A DNA stretch of 64,000 nucleotides from Rostratula benghalensis (lineage: Eukaryota; Chordata; Aves; Charadriiformes; Rostratulidae): NCBI GenBank assembly GCA_013399305.1, contig VXAI01000039.1:124001-188000 (forward strand), in the 5' to 3' direction. The first letter of the stretch is position 1; the number at the start of each line of letters is the position of its first letter. Below the pieces are notes generated by a model. The model was not told where the DNA came from, searched no databases, and saw only the letters and a list, made by a program, of their open reading frames with translations. Positions 24,801 through 42,340 of this stretch are shown piece after piece. The position numbers were made by a program, and so were the translations under genes.

Positions 24801-27800
24801 CTTTATCCAGTATCCCCTCAATAAACTGATGGAGAAATAATTTTCCTAGCACTTCAGTTCCACCAAATCACCTCTCTTTTTGTGTCCTTACGGTCCCTTT
24901 TTTCCCTGGACACACCTCAAGGCTCCCCATGACTTGTCCTTACATGACCACCCACCTCCTCTCTGCTGCCAACAGGCCAGTTCTTGCTTCCCTTCTGCCT
25001 GGTGCTTGTGCCATCCGACCATTAACTACTGTCTGAAAACATTTCATACCCTCTCCCCACCAATTGTCATGCATGACAAGTCAGTTTCCAGAAACCTGGA
25101 AGTTACCACAAGTTTACTTGCAAGTAATTTCTTTGGACAAACCCCTCATTGAGAAGCGTAGGCAAATTTGCCTTGAGCTTGACTGTGGCCTTTCCTTGTG
25201 ACTGCTGTCACTGTATTTGTTGCACTGGCCTCCTTTGGTCCCTTACTTAACTAACTTGTTCCTTACTTAATGATCTTTCAAGTCTTTTTCTACTGCATCC
25301 TGGAAATCACTACAAACATGAATGCTTCAAACTGCCTGTGAATTGAAACAAATTAGAGAGCCTAACAGAAATTAAATGTTTTTAAGGTAGGTTTTTTTCT
25401 AAGAACTTAGCTTGAGGCTATACCTGAAATGGTAATTTAAATTAAATTAAATTTACGGGTACAATTATTTTGCACACAAATATGAGGAATTTTTTTTTCT
25501 GTTGATTGTCTACAATGCCCAAGTCTGAGTCTATATCCCATTGAAACTCTGAAATGGCTCCCTGCAGTCACTGTAAGCCCTGCTTAATGCTGTGTATAGG
25601 TAAACCCTAACATCCCCTGTATTGCCTTAGATTTAAGAATGTTAAATCAAAACAGTTTAGGGGCAATGAAAACATAGACAAGAAGATGCCAGCTTGTGGG
25701 TTAGATAGGATAGGATTCCATTAAGTATTTCCATGTGATAGAATGTATCCAGTAAAACTGGAACAGATAATGTTCTTTTACAGATATTTCCTTTGTTTTT
25801 CTTTGTTCCCCCTGAGTCAATCTCTGCGTTAATGTCAATGGGAATGGGAGCCAGATTGGGCATAGAGTTGGTGTTACAAAAAAAGTGTGGGGAACTGATG
25901 ACCGTGTCATGATTTTTTTGTGATTGGAGTGGTACCAGTAAACAGTACCTAAGGGTGGGAAGCTTGCATGTCAGAATCAGAGAAATGAGACGAGAATGAT
26001 ATGTTGCCTTTTCCGAGGAAGAATTCATTTTCCTATGGGTTAATACAGCAAAACATAATAACGCAAACTATGTAGTCTTTGTATGCTTGTTCTCTCTGTC
26101 ATTGCTCATATATATAATTTTTGCACACACTTGATGTTCAAAAAGGAATCTTTTTTTATGTAGCAAATATTGGTGACCATCAGAACATTTGTTGACTGAA
26201 TGTATCAGATAACAGACTTCTAGCAATAAAATTACAAGTTTGTTTGCCAGCAACATGGAAAACAGAAATTGCTGTGTGAAGATGCAGTTGTGTTTGGCTC
26301 ACTCATATGCTTATCACCTCTGGACTATTAATACCTATGGTGACAGAAATGCAATCTGATTGAAAGTTGCCACTTTTCTTTTGTGTGATGTCCACTTTCC
26401 CTCAGAAACTGTAGGAAGAAGACAGTTTGATAGAATGAAGTATGCTCCTGTCTGGGTTTTGAACTTGTTTAAACAGTTTGCTGGTGACTAACTTCAGTAT
26501 CTAATTAAAGCTGGTGCCTTTCTGGTGTATCTCTTGAGAAATACAGCCATCCAGGTAATTAATTTGCTGTGCCTGCACTGGCTTAGATACCTATATTTGC
26601 AGCAGGCTACTTTAAAGCATGCAGTATTATAATTGACCTGGGGGACATCTGGTACTGACTTCTTGCTCAAAAAGGATTTGGGACAAGACAGGCATCAGAC
26701 CTGACCCTGCATTCCCACTTTTCTAGGATGAGCATTTTCAGTTCTATGAGATACTGCTAACATATTGCATCATGTGTAAGGAAGCTGATTTCTTATTTCA
26801 GTTACAATCAACCCATTGGTGCTGTGTAGTGAGAAACATCTTAAAGAACAATCAACACTGATTTTGCCAGGCACCCTTAGGTCAGCCACATCTGATGTAC
26901 TGGATGTCTCTGAGTAGAAGTGTGCTGCCAGAAGGCCTCCTTGGCACTTCTTTTCAGAGTACAGCTTTTCTTAAGGTCCCGGGTGCAACAGAGTTGCTTT
27001 ACCCTTCAGCACCGAATTTCTAGCCCAGATAAGTTAATTATTTTATGAAATGTTATCATTGCCTTGCAAGATGCGATACTCTATATTGTCAGTCTTGAGT
27101 GCAGGTAAAGGAGGTGAAGGTTTCACCAGTAACACAGGTGGTATAGACCTGGGAGACCCTTCTTTCGTTTGGTTACAGTTATGTCAAGATTAGTGTAGTT
27201 GGGCTGATATTTACCAGATCAGAGATGTACATCAACCTTCTACACAAAAATGTATGCATGTACATACCTTAAACATGGTATTTTAGCACATATATGTGTC
27301 CCAAACCATTTTTAATATGTATACCTTGTAATTATTCTCTCTTGCATGTACTTATACATACACATATCACCCAAAATGGTTGAGCTATGTCTGAGTAGCT
27401 TTGGGGGAAAATTTTATATTTTGCCTAGGCTAAAATATTCTGGTGAACTTTTCTTTTGAGAATTTGGGGCTTAGAAATCTCAGTTGAGATATACATACGG
27501 GGTTTTTTCAGATGTTCTTTCATTTCTAGCTTAATTTGTTTGAATGTTAAGACTTGGAAAGAGGCCCTCCTTCTTCTGGACAAGTTCTGGCCTGAAGATA
27601 AACATGGCTTGGCCTGTAATTTACAGACATGAGATGGTACTTGCTGTGCTGTAAGCAGGAAGGACTAGACCAATTGTCTGATCTGACTAGGTTAAGCACA
27701 AGGCCTGGAACTGCAGAGAAATGAGATTTCTGAAAAAGAACCTGATGCCAGAGAGGAGCAAGTAAATCAGTAGCAGAGGCAGAAGCAACAAGAATTAAGC

Positions 27801-30640
27801 CTGAAGCTAGGTCTGGTCATGGAGGTCTATCTCTGCGAAGTGTTCTGGTTTTGATCTGAGATGAAGCACTCTCTATGCACAAGGATATGGAGAATGTCAA
27901 TCTGAACTTCAGACAAACCTGATTCAGCTCTATTTGTGTCTCCTGTCAATGGCTGCATGGCATGAAAACAGACATCCAGTGACTCAGCCCACAGTCGGCA
28001 CCCAGTTGTATCTAGCAAAAGAGTTCACGAGCAGAAAACTTTGCAATAGGAACAGAAATGCAAATGTGATGCAAGAGTCTATGAAAATGGTCTGAACTCT
28101 CAGTTACCTCTAAAGCAATGCACATGGTCAACTGCTCTGTAAGAAATCCAAAGACTGAAATATATTAGCATTAAAATTGCACTGCTTGACACAGTTAACA
28201 GATTATCAAATTAAGACTGTTTTCAGATTATCTGCAAGCCGTAGAAAGACCCTTAAGTGGAATAATTACCGTTACCTGTGAACAGCCTGCCCGAAGACAC
28301 CTTCCTTTCATACCATAACTTTTCAGGATTTCAAAGGTACCTTTCTTCTGAGTAACATCACTTATCAGTCCTGTGGTAGCACAGAGGGCCTGTGTGAGTC
28401 AGTCTGAATAAATGGGGGAAAGCTTTCAATTTAGTATGTAGTGTTCAAGTGGGGGAGGCCCTTTCCAGTGTTTCCACATTAAGAGTTTCACATCTAAATT
28501 TTTTAACCCGAAGACTGTAAATTCGGATCAGTATTACTCTTCAACATTGTTCAATTTTCAATAACTGTCTTTTTCATAGCATTAAAATAGATTTACTTGA
28601 TCACTAGCAACTAAACCAATAAGTTAGCCTGCAACGCAAGACTGATTGAAGGAGTTTTTATTAGTACTTAATTGATTTTTGCTCTAGATGCTCATGCAAA
28701 GTAAACACTGTCATTAAATAAAGATTTGTTTTAAATGCGATCAGTGGGCAATCTGCTTGCTACTATCCTTTCTTCAGACAGGAAAGGCTTCAGGGGAGAA
28801 CTTACTGTGACACTAATAGTACTGAGGAGACAATCTGAACAAAAGCCCACCCAGCTGTTGTAGACAATGTGGTTTAAATAGGAATTACCTTGGAGATGTG
28901 ATTCTAATTTCCTACCATATTTAATTCTGTTTTCCATTTAAGTCCCATCCATTTCAGAATGAAAAATTTCTTGTGTCAACATTAATACTCTTTTTTTTTT
29001 TCCCTTCTATGCCTCTTACCCTCTGATTTAGAATTTAACAGCTGCTTATTTTGAATACTACAGCTGAAATTTTAAGTTTTATTTCTGCTGTGGTAACTGA
29101 GCCTTTACCTCAGTATTTCTAGCTTCATGATATTATTAACCGACAAGCTGTTACTTTGTTTAATAGCAAAACATACCTCCCTTTGACAAGCACAAGGCAA
29201 AAAAAGAACTCGTGCAAAAGCTAGGAGCTGCAAACATCTGAGCTCTTCTTTGTAAGGTTTTCAGGAATAGAGCTGTAAATATACAAGGATATTTATCATA
29301 CTAGATTCTGCATTATTGCTAACATAATTAAATAAGTCCATCCAGATTTATATCAGCATAATAAAAAGCAACATTTCATGCTCACAGTCACTTGCATGCC
29401 AGAGAAAAAAGAGGCGTCTTTAAATCTGGAAGATAATACTTACAAAAGGAGTGCAATATTCACTTTAATTCTAATTTGGGGTCTAAGTTTATTGGCATGG
29501 ATAGTAGAGAATGACTGAGGGAGTGCCTTTCAATAGCCAATTTATATACTAAGATAGATAAATCGCTGGGCTAGTTATCAGGTGGAAGGCACATGATTTT
29601 GATTCACTTTGATTTACTGTCTGAAACTATACCTATTTTCCTCTCCCCTGAAATTGGCAGGAAATAGCAACACCATAATACTACAATAAGCAGTTCTTGT
29701 ACTACTAAGTATGAATGTGCTGCATGGGATGAATGAGATGAGGCACCTTATGTAACTTAATTCCTGGGATCCTTTCTTCCTAAAAAGAAAAAAAAAAATG
29801 CTTTTCTTGAGGGCAGAATTACGAGTGAATGATTTGTATTCTCAGTCAGCACCTTCTTACACAAAGAAACAAAATATATTACTGAATGCTGGACTGATTA
29901 AAACTAGTAGTGGAATTAACCAAATGAAAATTTACCAAACAGTATAGAAAAATTAAGGATTATAAAGAAACCTGACAAGAGGAAGACTCTGCACTACGTG
30001 TTCAGAATGAAAACAAAACCAGGGATGCATCAGCTGTCTGCAAAGGTTGATAGATGAAAGATGCTCCTTGCAGCTCACAACCTTGTGTCTGTACCATGTT
30101 GTGTTTCTCCTTTTGGAGCGCAATAAAAAACCAAACTGTTTCTGTAGGTCTTGCAGGATTTTATACAGCACATGAAGGGATGTACTGAATCTGTTCTTAG
30201 GCCTTGTCACCTACTGGTCTTGGCTTTTCGTGCCTAAATTCTGCTACCAAAATAGAGAACAGTAGTAGCAGTGACCATGGAGAGTGATGAAAGATGCTAG
30301 TAGAGGTGTAGGTGGGGGTCAGGTAAATCTGTCAGGGCAGGAGGATTTCTCACAGCATTCCTGATTCAGGACAAAAATTGTTGTGTGTGTGCAATAGGAT
30401 TAAGACTCAAATTACAGCTGGAAATATATCACCTCCCATACTTAAAAATGAGCTGGATTCATGACTTGTGTAAACAGCCACACCTGTCACTTAGGGCCGA
30501 AGATTTGCAAGTAGAAGAAAAAGTGGTTGGGAGGTTTTCTAAGGCTTTGGTGAAGTGAAAGGTGCAGTGAAACACAGGTGTGTGCTGCAGCCACTATCAA
30601 CAGCTTCCGTACACTTCTGAGATGTGGTGTTCCAGCCTCT
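18803..30640. other. MMRN1-SNCA intergenic DNA, SNCA-proximal part
   Basis: About 11.8 kb with no recognisable gene. It is mostly AT-rich with short poly-A and poly-T runs. A clearly GC-richer patch at about 22022-22380 ends in a splice-donor-like CAG|GTATAA and is described in the findings. A C-rich stretch lies near 24870-25070. Open frames reach 123 codons (25657-26028, minus) but show no features of real proteins. Confidence 0.6.
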
Positions 30641-30899
30641 TGAGTGAGTGGTGGGTGTGCTGAGCTACACAGGCACCAAGTCGCCCGATCTCCCTTTCGC
30701 TCTTGCCCATCTCTTGGTCTGCGCCGACCCAGCAAGGGCTCCCAGTTTATTACGCTTCCCACCGCGCTCTCCCAGAGGACGCGAAGGGGTGGGCGCAGCC
30801 TCCAGCAGAAGGGTGGGCCGGGAGAAGGTGGGGGAGAGTGGCGGGAGCTTCCCTGCCTCCCTCCGCTCCTCCTTCCTTCCTTCCCTCCCTCCCGCGGCG

Positions 30900-31134
30900 C
30901 ATCATCTCTCCACCCCTCGCCCTTGCCTCTCCCTCACACTCGCCGCCTGCGGGGCTGCCGTCGGGGGTGGCTCAAGCAGACCCGGCTGGCTCTCCCCCGC
31001 CTCGGGATGTGCTGAGGAAGGGGCGGCTCCCCTCGGGCTCCTCCGCGCCTCGCCCTCCGCCTCCCCGGCACCCTCCCCCACCGCCCCACGCTTCCACGGA
31101 ACGGGTCGGTCGCCGGTGGCGGAGGAGCCCAGCG
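30900..31134 (+). other. SNCA: Candidate SNCA non-coding exon 1 (5' UTR)
   Basis: SNCA normally starts with an untranslated first exon inside a CpG island, with the ATG in exon 2. The best donor in the right place is GCG|GTGAGT, with exon end at 31134. A second usable donor, GGG|GTGAGC, follows with exon end at 31250. Two nearby donors would fit the alternative first exons known for mammalian SNCA. The 5' boundary given is a guess because no start-site signal is visible. Confidence 0.4.
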
Positions 31135-31333
31135 GTGAGTAGCAGGGCGAGGCGGGGCGGGAGCCGTCTCCGGTAGTGGCCGGGGGCTGCGGGGCGGTGG
31201 CAGCGGCCCCTCAGGGAACTCCGGGCTCAGGGAGGGAGGGCGCGGCGGGGGTGAGCGGCTGCGCTCCGTTACGGTGCTGCCGAGGACTGGGGTTTCTGTG
31301 TCTGCGGAGCGCTAGGGGTGCCTCTATACGTAT

Positions 31334-31405
31334 NNNNNNNNNNNNNNNNNNNNNNNNNNNNNNNNNNNNNNNNNNNNNNNNNNNNNNNNNNNNNNNNNNN
31401 NNNNN
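31334..31405. other. Assembly gap (72 N) inside the CpG island
   Basis: This run of unknown bases interrupts the GC-rich SNCA promoter region, a typical dropout site. The reading frames that cross it are meaningless. Confidence 0.99.
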
Positions 31406-31999
31406 ATCTCCTGTTGAACGTCCTCTTCTGGGCACGGGGGAGGGAGGAGACAGCCGGTCGTTGTGGCCGCCTTGTGCCGACGGCGTGTCAGCTGGAGCCC
31501 GTGGGTGCCCCATATGGTCGCGTCGCTCTGCCCTCTTCAGTAGGTGCCCCTCTCGCTATATGTATATATAGTCACGACACCCAGCTCTCTCCCTCCCTCT
31601 GCAGGTGCCTGGGTATTATTTGATGTACAGCCGCGCCACCCGCCTGCGGTCCCCCAGGCGTCCCCGCAGCTGGTCGCGGTGCTGCCCCGCGCCTGGGGAA
31701 AGGCCTGGGGACACCCTTGGTCGAGGAGCCGGAGGGTACCGCGGGCTGGAGCCTGCCTCCCCCCGTCTCTGTGTGTAAAAGACCGCCCAGGCCCAGAGTG
31801 ACAGGTACCATAGGCAGTTTGGCTGGAGCACAAATATTGCCTTTCCTCGCACGCCCGTCACGAGTTAGTAGAAAGCTGCAGCAGCCCAAATGCCTTCCTA
31901 GACAGCCATTCCTCCTACTCCACCTCCGGCAGAGAAAAGAAAATAACAGGCAGCACTTCTTTCTGTGTGGGTGGAGGAAGAGAAAGGACTATCGGTAAC

Positions 32000-32006
32000 A
32001 GATAAG
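32000..32006 (+). promoter_or_regulatory. SNCA: GATA motif in SNCA intron 1
   Basis: AGATAAG, preceded by an ACTATCGG that gives a second, opposite-strand GATA core about ten bases upstream. In mammals, GATA factors are reported to drive SNCA through sites in intron 1, consistent with its high level in red-cell precursors. The position inside intron 1 is suggestive, but a six-base motif is common by chance. Confidence 0.35.
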
Positions 32007-32899
32007 TTGAAGAGACCCTGACTTCTTGATTTTAATTACTATTTTAGTTGTTTCAGTGTAGCACTGGGTTGTATAGCTGCCACAGAACTCACTTGCTAGC
32101 TTTAGTGCAGTCCCTTTAAAATCCTGCATTCCTGCTATTGCTTTTTAGTAAAATCTCTTCTTAGTCCTGATACATGCGAAAAGCCCATTTGGGAAGGCTC
32201 AATTTCCAGAAAAGTGATATGGACTGCTGGAAAAGCAGCATCTTCTATTTGCTCCAGTCCTTCTGGATTGTAATGGTAGCTTCTTATAACAGTAACAAGT
32301 GAACGTTTGTCATAAGGTGTTTTTTGGTTTTGATTTTCTTTTAAGTACCTAGTATTTCTTTACGTTGGCTTTTTCCTCTGTATGAGAGGTGGAATATCAT
32401 CAAATCACAGGGCTAAATCTTGCAATCCACTCATGAACAGAACTATCCTTTGGAGGAAATTATACCTTGATAGGCAAGGAACAGACTTCTCGTATCAGTG
32501 AATCCATCTTTCAACTGGAGCTGCATTATCAGTAGCCTCTCTGTAGGATTCCCAGGAAACAGGATCCCTGAGGTTTGCTTGGGTTGAGGGAACTGCTCTG
32601 GCAGTGCTGCTTAACTTAGTTAGGGCAGCATGTGAGAAAATGTAAAGGTGACTCATGAATCATACTCCTTTCCTGTTATTTAACTGTTCTTTCTACCTGA
32701 AATACTGAGTGCAACCTCACATACAGAGGACGAAAGCTACATAATATGGGCATATAAATAATATACTTGTTAAGTAATTGTGATCCCATTTGGTTTAGAT
32801 AAAATTTTCTTCCTTTTCTGGGATAAAAAGCTGAAAAAAAATCTTACTGAAAGTGTGCACTTTTTCTTTTTTTTTTTTTTCCTCTCTAAAGCTGTGTGA

Positions 32900-39297
<6,398 letters not shown>

Positions 39298-39339
39298 GTT
39301 CCAGGACCAAGGAAGGAGTTGTTCATGGTGTCACAACAG
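39298..39339 (+). CDS. SNCA: Alpha-synuclein, exon 3 (residues 41-54)
   Basis: A 42-nt exon, the same size as in human. It is bounded by acceptor TTTAG at 39297 and donor GTAAGA from 39340. With the split codons it reads G-SRTKEGVVHGVTT. This is the fourth repeat core (RTKEGV, with Arg43 where human has Lys), followed by His50, a copper-binding residue, Gly51 and Thr53. Thr53 is the ordinary residue in most vertebrates, although it corresponds to the human familial A53T substitution. Its phase joins exons 2 and 4 without a shift. Confidence 0.97.
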
Positions 39340-39848
39340 GTAAGACAATTATGTCTTAATTTCAACTACTTTCCTATGTTTGATTAACTAACCACTTAGC
39401 TGTTAAAAATTCTGTGTGTTTTTTGAGAGCACTTCAACTTATGAGTAACAGAAAAACATGGAAAAATAGAGAAGCAGGTACACTGTTTTACAGTCAAATA
39501 TGTAAATTTAATATAGTTGTTTCTACATGAGAAGGGTTTTTTAAGGGGTGTTCTGAATCAAAGTCAAGTTGTACTATATGAGTCAGGAGACTAACAAAAC
39601 CAGATTCCTAAACAGAAGGCAATAACTTGCTTTTATAAAAATAGGGAAGTTAAGGGTCTTTGTTTTGTTTGATAGTTACTGAAGATGAAATATTCTCTGC
39701 TGGAAAGCTATAAACTACTTGGCTAAAAATGTGAAGTCTTTCTTAATTTTATTTTACTTTTTTGCTGTGAAGAACTTCAACCTATAGAAACTGAAAGCCT
39801 GGCTTGGGTGTCTCCTTGGGATCTGAGGAGGCAGAGAAGTGGAGCAGA

Positions 39849-40685
39849 TACACCCCAGGATGCCATTGACTTTCTTGGCCACAAGGGCACAGTGCTGGCT
39901 CATGATCATCCTGTTGTCCACCAGAACCCCCAGGTCCCTTTCCCCTATGCTGATCTCCAGCAGGTCATTTCCCAACCTATACTGGTACCTGGAGTTGTTC
40001 TTGCCCAGATGCAAGACTCTACACTTGCCCTCGTTATATTTAATTAAATTTCTCCCTGCCCAACTCTCCAGCCTGTCCAGGTCTCTCTGGATGGCAGCAT
40101 GGCCTTCTGGTGTGTCAGCCACTCCTCTCAGTTTTGTGTCATCAGCAAACTTGCTGATAGTGCACTCTCTTCCCTCATCCAAATCGTTGATGAATATATT
40201 GAATAATACTGGTCCCAGTACCAATCCTTGAGGGACTCCACTAATTACAGGCCTCCAACTAGACTCTTACCATTTGACCACAACTTTCTGGCTTCTATAC
40301 TTCAGCCAGTTCACAGTCCACCTCACTACCCTATTGTCCAGGCCACACTTCCTCAGTTTAGCTGTAAGGATACTCTGGGAGACAGTGTCAAATGCTTTAC
40401 TAAGGTCAAGATAGACCACATCCACTGCTTTACCATCATCCATCCACCTGGTTATATCTTCATAAAAGGCTCTCAGGTTGGTTAAGCATGACTTCCCCTT
40501 TCTGAAGCCATGCTGACTGCTTCTAACAACCCTCTTATCCTTGATATGCCTAGAAACAGTGCCAAGGATAAGTTGTTTCATTACCTTTCCAGGGATGGAG
40601 GTGAGGCTGACTGGTCTATAGTTACCCAGGTCCTCCTTCTTGCCCTTTTTGAAGACTGGAGTGACAGTGCTCTTAGTGATTCTTC
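39849..40685 (-). mobile_element. CR1 LINE internal fragment, reverse-transcriptase region, inactivated
   Basis: On the minus strand this reads as the middle and late part of a CR1-family non-LTR retrotransposon reverse transcriptase. Visible motifs in order are a VFKKGKKED...NYRPVSL block, YLDLSKAFDTV (the catalytic Asp of RT motif A), GVPQG (motif B), FADDTKL (the catalytic DD box) and [10 protein letters not shown] near the fragment's 3' limit. One frame runs through nearly all of it and is broken by a single in-frame TAA at 40269-40267, between the motif A and motif B regions. The 5' part (endonuclease) and the 3' untranslated tail with its terminal octamer repeats are both missing, so this is a fossil piece antisense to SNCA. 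That one frame is still almost open suggests it is younger than the other CR1 pieces in the window. Confidence 0.93.
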
Positions 40686-42264
40686 ATCCCAGCTTGAGGT
40701 CTGTTTCCAACAATACACAGTGCAGTTTCAGATGAGATGTGATTTCTGCACCTGCAGTTATGCTGCCATTGCCCCATCACCCCCTCCATTCCTAAAAGAT
40801 TATTATGACTTTTCAATGTGTCCCACTGGAGCTGGAGGGCTGGGAAGATGAAAAGGAAATGGCTTACAGGAAAGAAACAATTTTCTGAGTTTCAATAAGC
40901 TGACATGAGTTTATCAGTTATGAGGGGTTTGAAATGTTTTTTAGTACTGCCTAATCTCTCAGTAGCAACAGCACTTTCAAACTTTGAAGTTAATGATAGG
41001 CATGTATGTCCACATTGGCATTTATATGCTGAAACAAAGTAAATTTGCATTTTAAATTGATTTGCAGGGATCCTTCTAGGTATGAACTGAAAACAGTAAC
41101 CAATAATTTGTAGTAAGTGGCAAAATGGCTGGAAGTCTTTGATCTCTACTGAGTGCAGGAAAGCCTCAGCTGACCATAGTTATTGAATAGAATGTGTAAT
41201 TTTCTGCTGTAGAATATAGGAGTTCTGCATACGTAAAGAAAATGCATGGTCAAGAAATTTAGGGTGACTTTCCCCTAAGAAGTGTGAGTAGAAAAGGATT
41301 TCTTCTTTCTTGTTTTTCTGTGTACCGCAGCGTATCATTCTCCTGTGCTCCTGTAAGCCAATGCATAGGATAAGCAACTCTAGGTAAACTTAACTCGGCA
41401 GTACGTAATATCACAACTCAAGTAAGTGAGAAATCAGGCAAGAGTATTTTTAGTAACAAAACTGAACAGAACATCTATGGTAGTCCTCCAGAGTTTAGCC
41501 TCAGGCTGAACATGCGTGTGGTTGTTACGAGGTTTGAAATCTCAGCTTGTTAGACCTCAATTAAGGGAAATATTCAGAGGGATCGTTACTACAACTGGTA
41601 GAGGATTACAGTAGAATGAGGTCTGAGGCACGTATGTCCACATCACAAATGTGGGAACAGCAACAGACAGCACTAGCAATCTGGTTAATAGAGGTGATGT
41701 TCACCAAGCTGGGCTGTGGTAGAATAAAAATCAAAGGCATTTGCACATGTCTGAAACTTGCTGAAGCACTGGGACTCAGTAGGAGCTCCTTTCCCTGCTC
41801 CTTAGAGTAGAAACTGTTCTCGAATGCTGCAAGTATCCATCTTGATTTGGTTGCAGGATGTGTAGCAAAGCAGGACATTTTAAGTAGATTAATAGAATTT
41901 TTGACAGGTTTGAAAAGATGTTAAATTTTGTTCTCGAAGATACGAAACAGACTATAAAGCCAAACATATGGAAAGCACATCTGTTACGTGCTATGCTTAT
42001 AATAGAAAATTCAAATTACTGGGAATTTTAGGCAAAACAGTGGTTGTTCCTCACCCATTTAAGAAACGGGTGACACAGTGAAATACCCACAGCTTGGAGA
42101 TGATAGGTACTGTGCCACAGTGTGCTTCCTTCTGGCCTCTTAAACTGTTTGAAAGGAGCTTGGCTGTTAAATGAAAATAGAGGACACGCAGGTTAACTTG
42201 TGGCTGTGAGAAAGGGAGACCTAATGCAAAATCCACAGAGCATGGTTTCTAAAATGAACAGTAT

Positions 42265-42340
42265 GTGTAAGAGCAGTATTGTATAAACAGTATTGCGTAA
42301 CAGTATATATATATATATAAACAGTATAGTGTAAGAGCAG
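42265..42340. repeat. (TA)8 microsatellite flanked by short duplicated blocks
   Basis: (TA)8 lies at 42304-42319. GTGTAAGAGCAG occurs at 42265-42276 and again at 42329-42340. TATAAACAGTAT occurs at 42282-42293 and again at 42316-42327. The two motifs appear in order A-B then B-A, both as direct copies, so this is a small local rearrangement around the TA tract rather than a clean tandem duplication. Confidence 0.85.

Larger units (their letters stand above)
30650..31800 (+). promoter_or_regulatory. SNCA: CpG island spanning the SNCA promoter, exon 1 and start of intron 1
   Basis: Composition changes abruptly from AT-rich to strongly GC- and CpG-rich at about 30.65 kb and returns by about 31.8 kb. 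This lies 1.1-2.3 kb upstream of the SNCA start codon, where the family's promoter and non-coding first exon sit. A pure pyrimidine tract (CCTT/CCCT type) occupies 30866-30893. No TATA box is evident, as expected for a CpG-island promoter. Several frames stay open across the island on both strands, but this is what stop-poor GC-rich DNA gives. A 72-N gap interrupts the island at 31334. Confidence 0.8.
31135..32891 (+). other. SNCA: SNCA intron 1
   Basis: A 1757-base intron if the donor at 31135 is used. The first third is CpG island and contains the 72-N gap. The rest is AT-rich and ends in a long pyrimidine tract (about 32862-32886) followed by the acceptor AAAG. It holds a GATA motif at 32000-32006, listed separately. 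Confidence 0.65.

Noticed and set aside
25657..26028. 123-codon minus-strand frame
   Set aside because: Cys/Leu/Ser-rich chance composition with no family resemblance; part of it overlaps a possible ancient repeat core.
30644..31176. Several overlapping 120-165-codon frames in the CpG island
   Set aside because: Stop codons are rare in GC-rich DNA. All three plus frames are open at once, with Pro/Arg/Ser-rich low-complexity sequence, as expected of an untranslated promoter and exon 1.
31176..31623. Frames crossing the 72-N gap
   Set aside because: A third of the codons are unknown; frames across gaps have no meaning.
39336..39338. Pathogenic A53T-like allele
   Set aside because: Thr at position 53 is the normal residue in birds and many other vertebrates; it is not a mutation of this individual.
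39808..40485. Plus-strand frames of 79-130 codons in intron 3
   Set aside because: They are antisense to the CR1 reverse-transcriptase frame on the minus strand.
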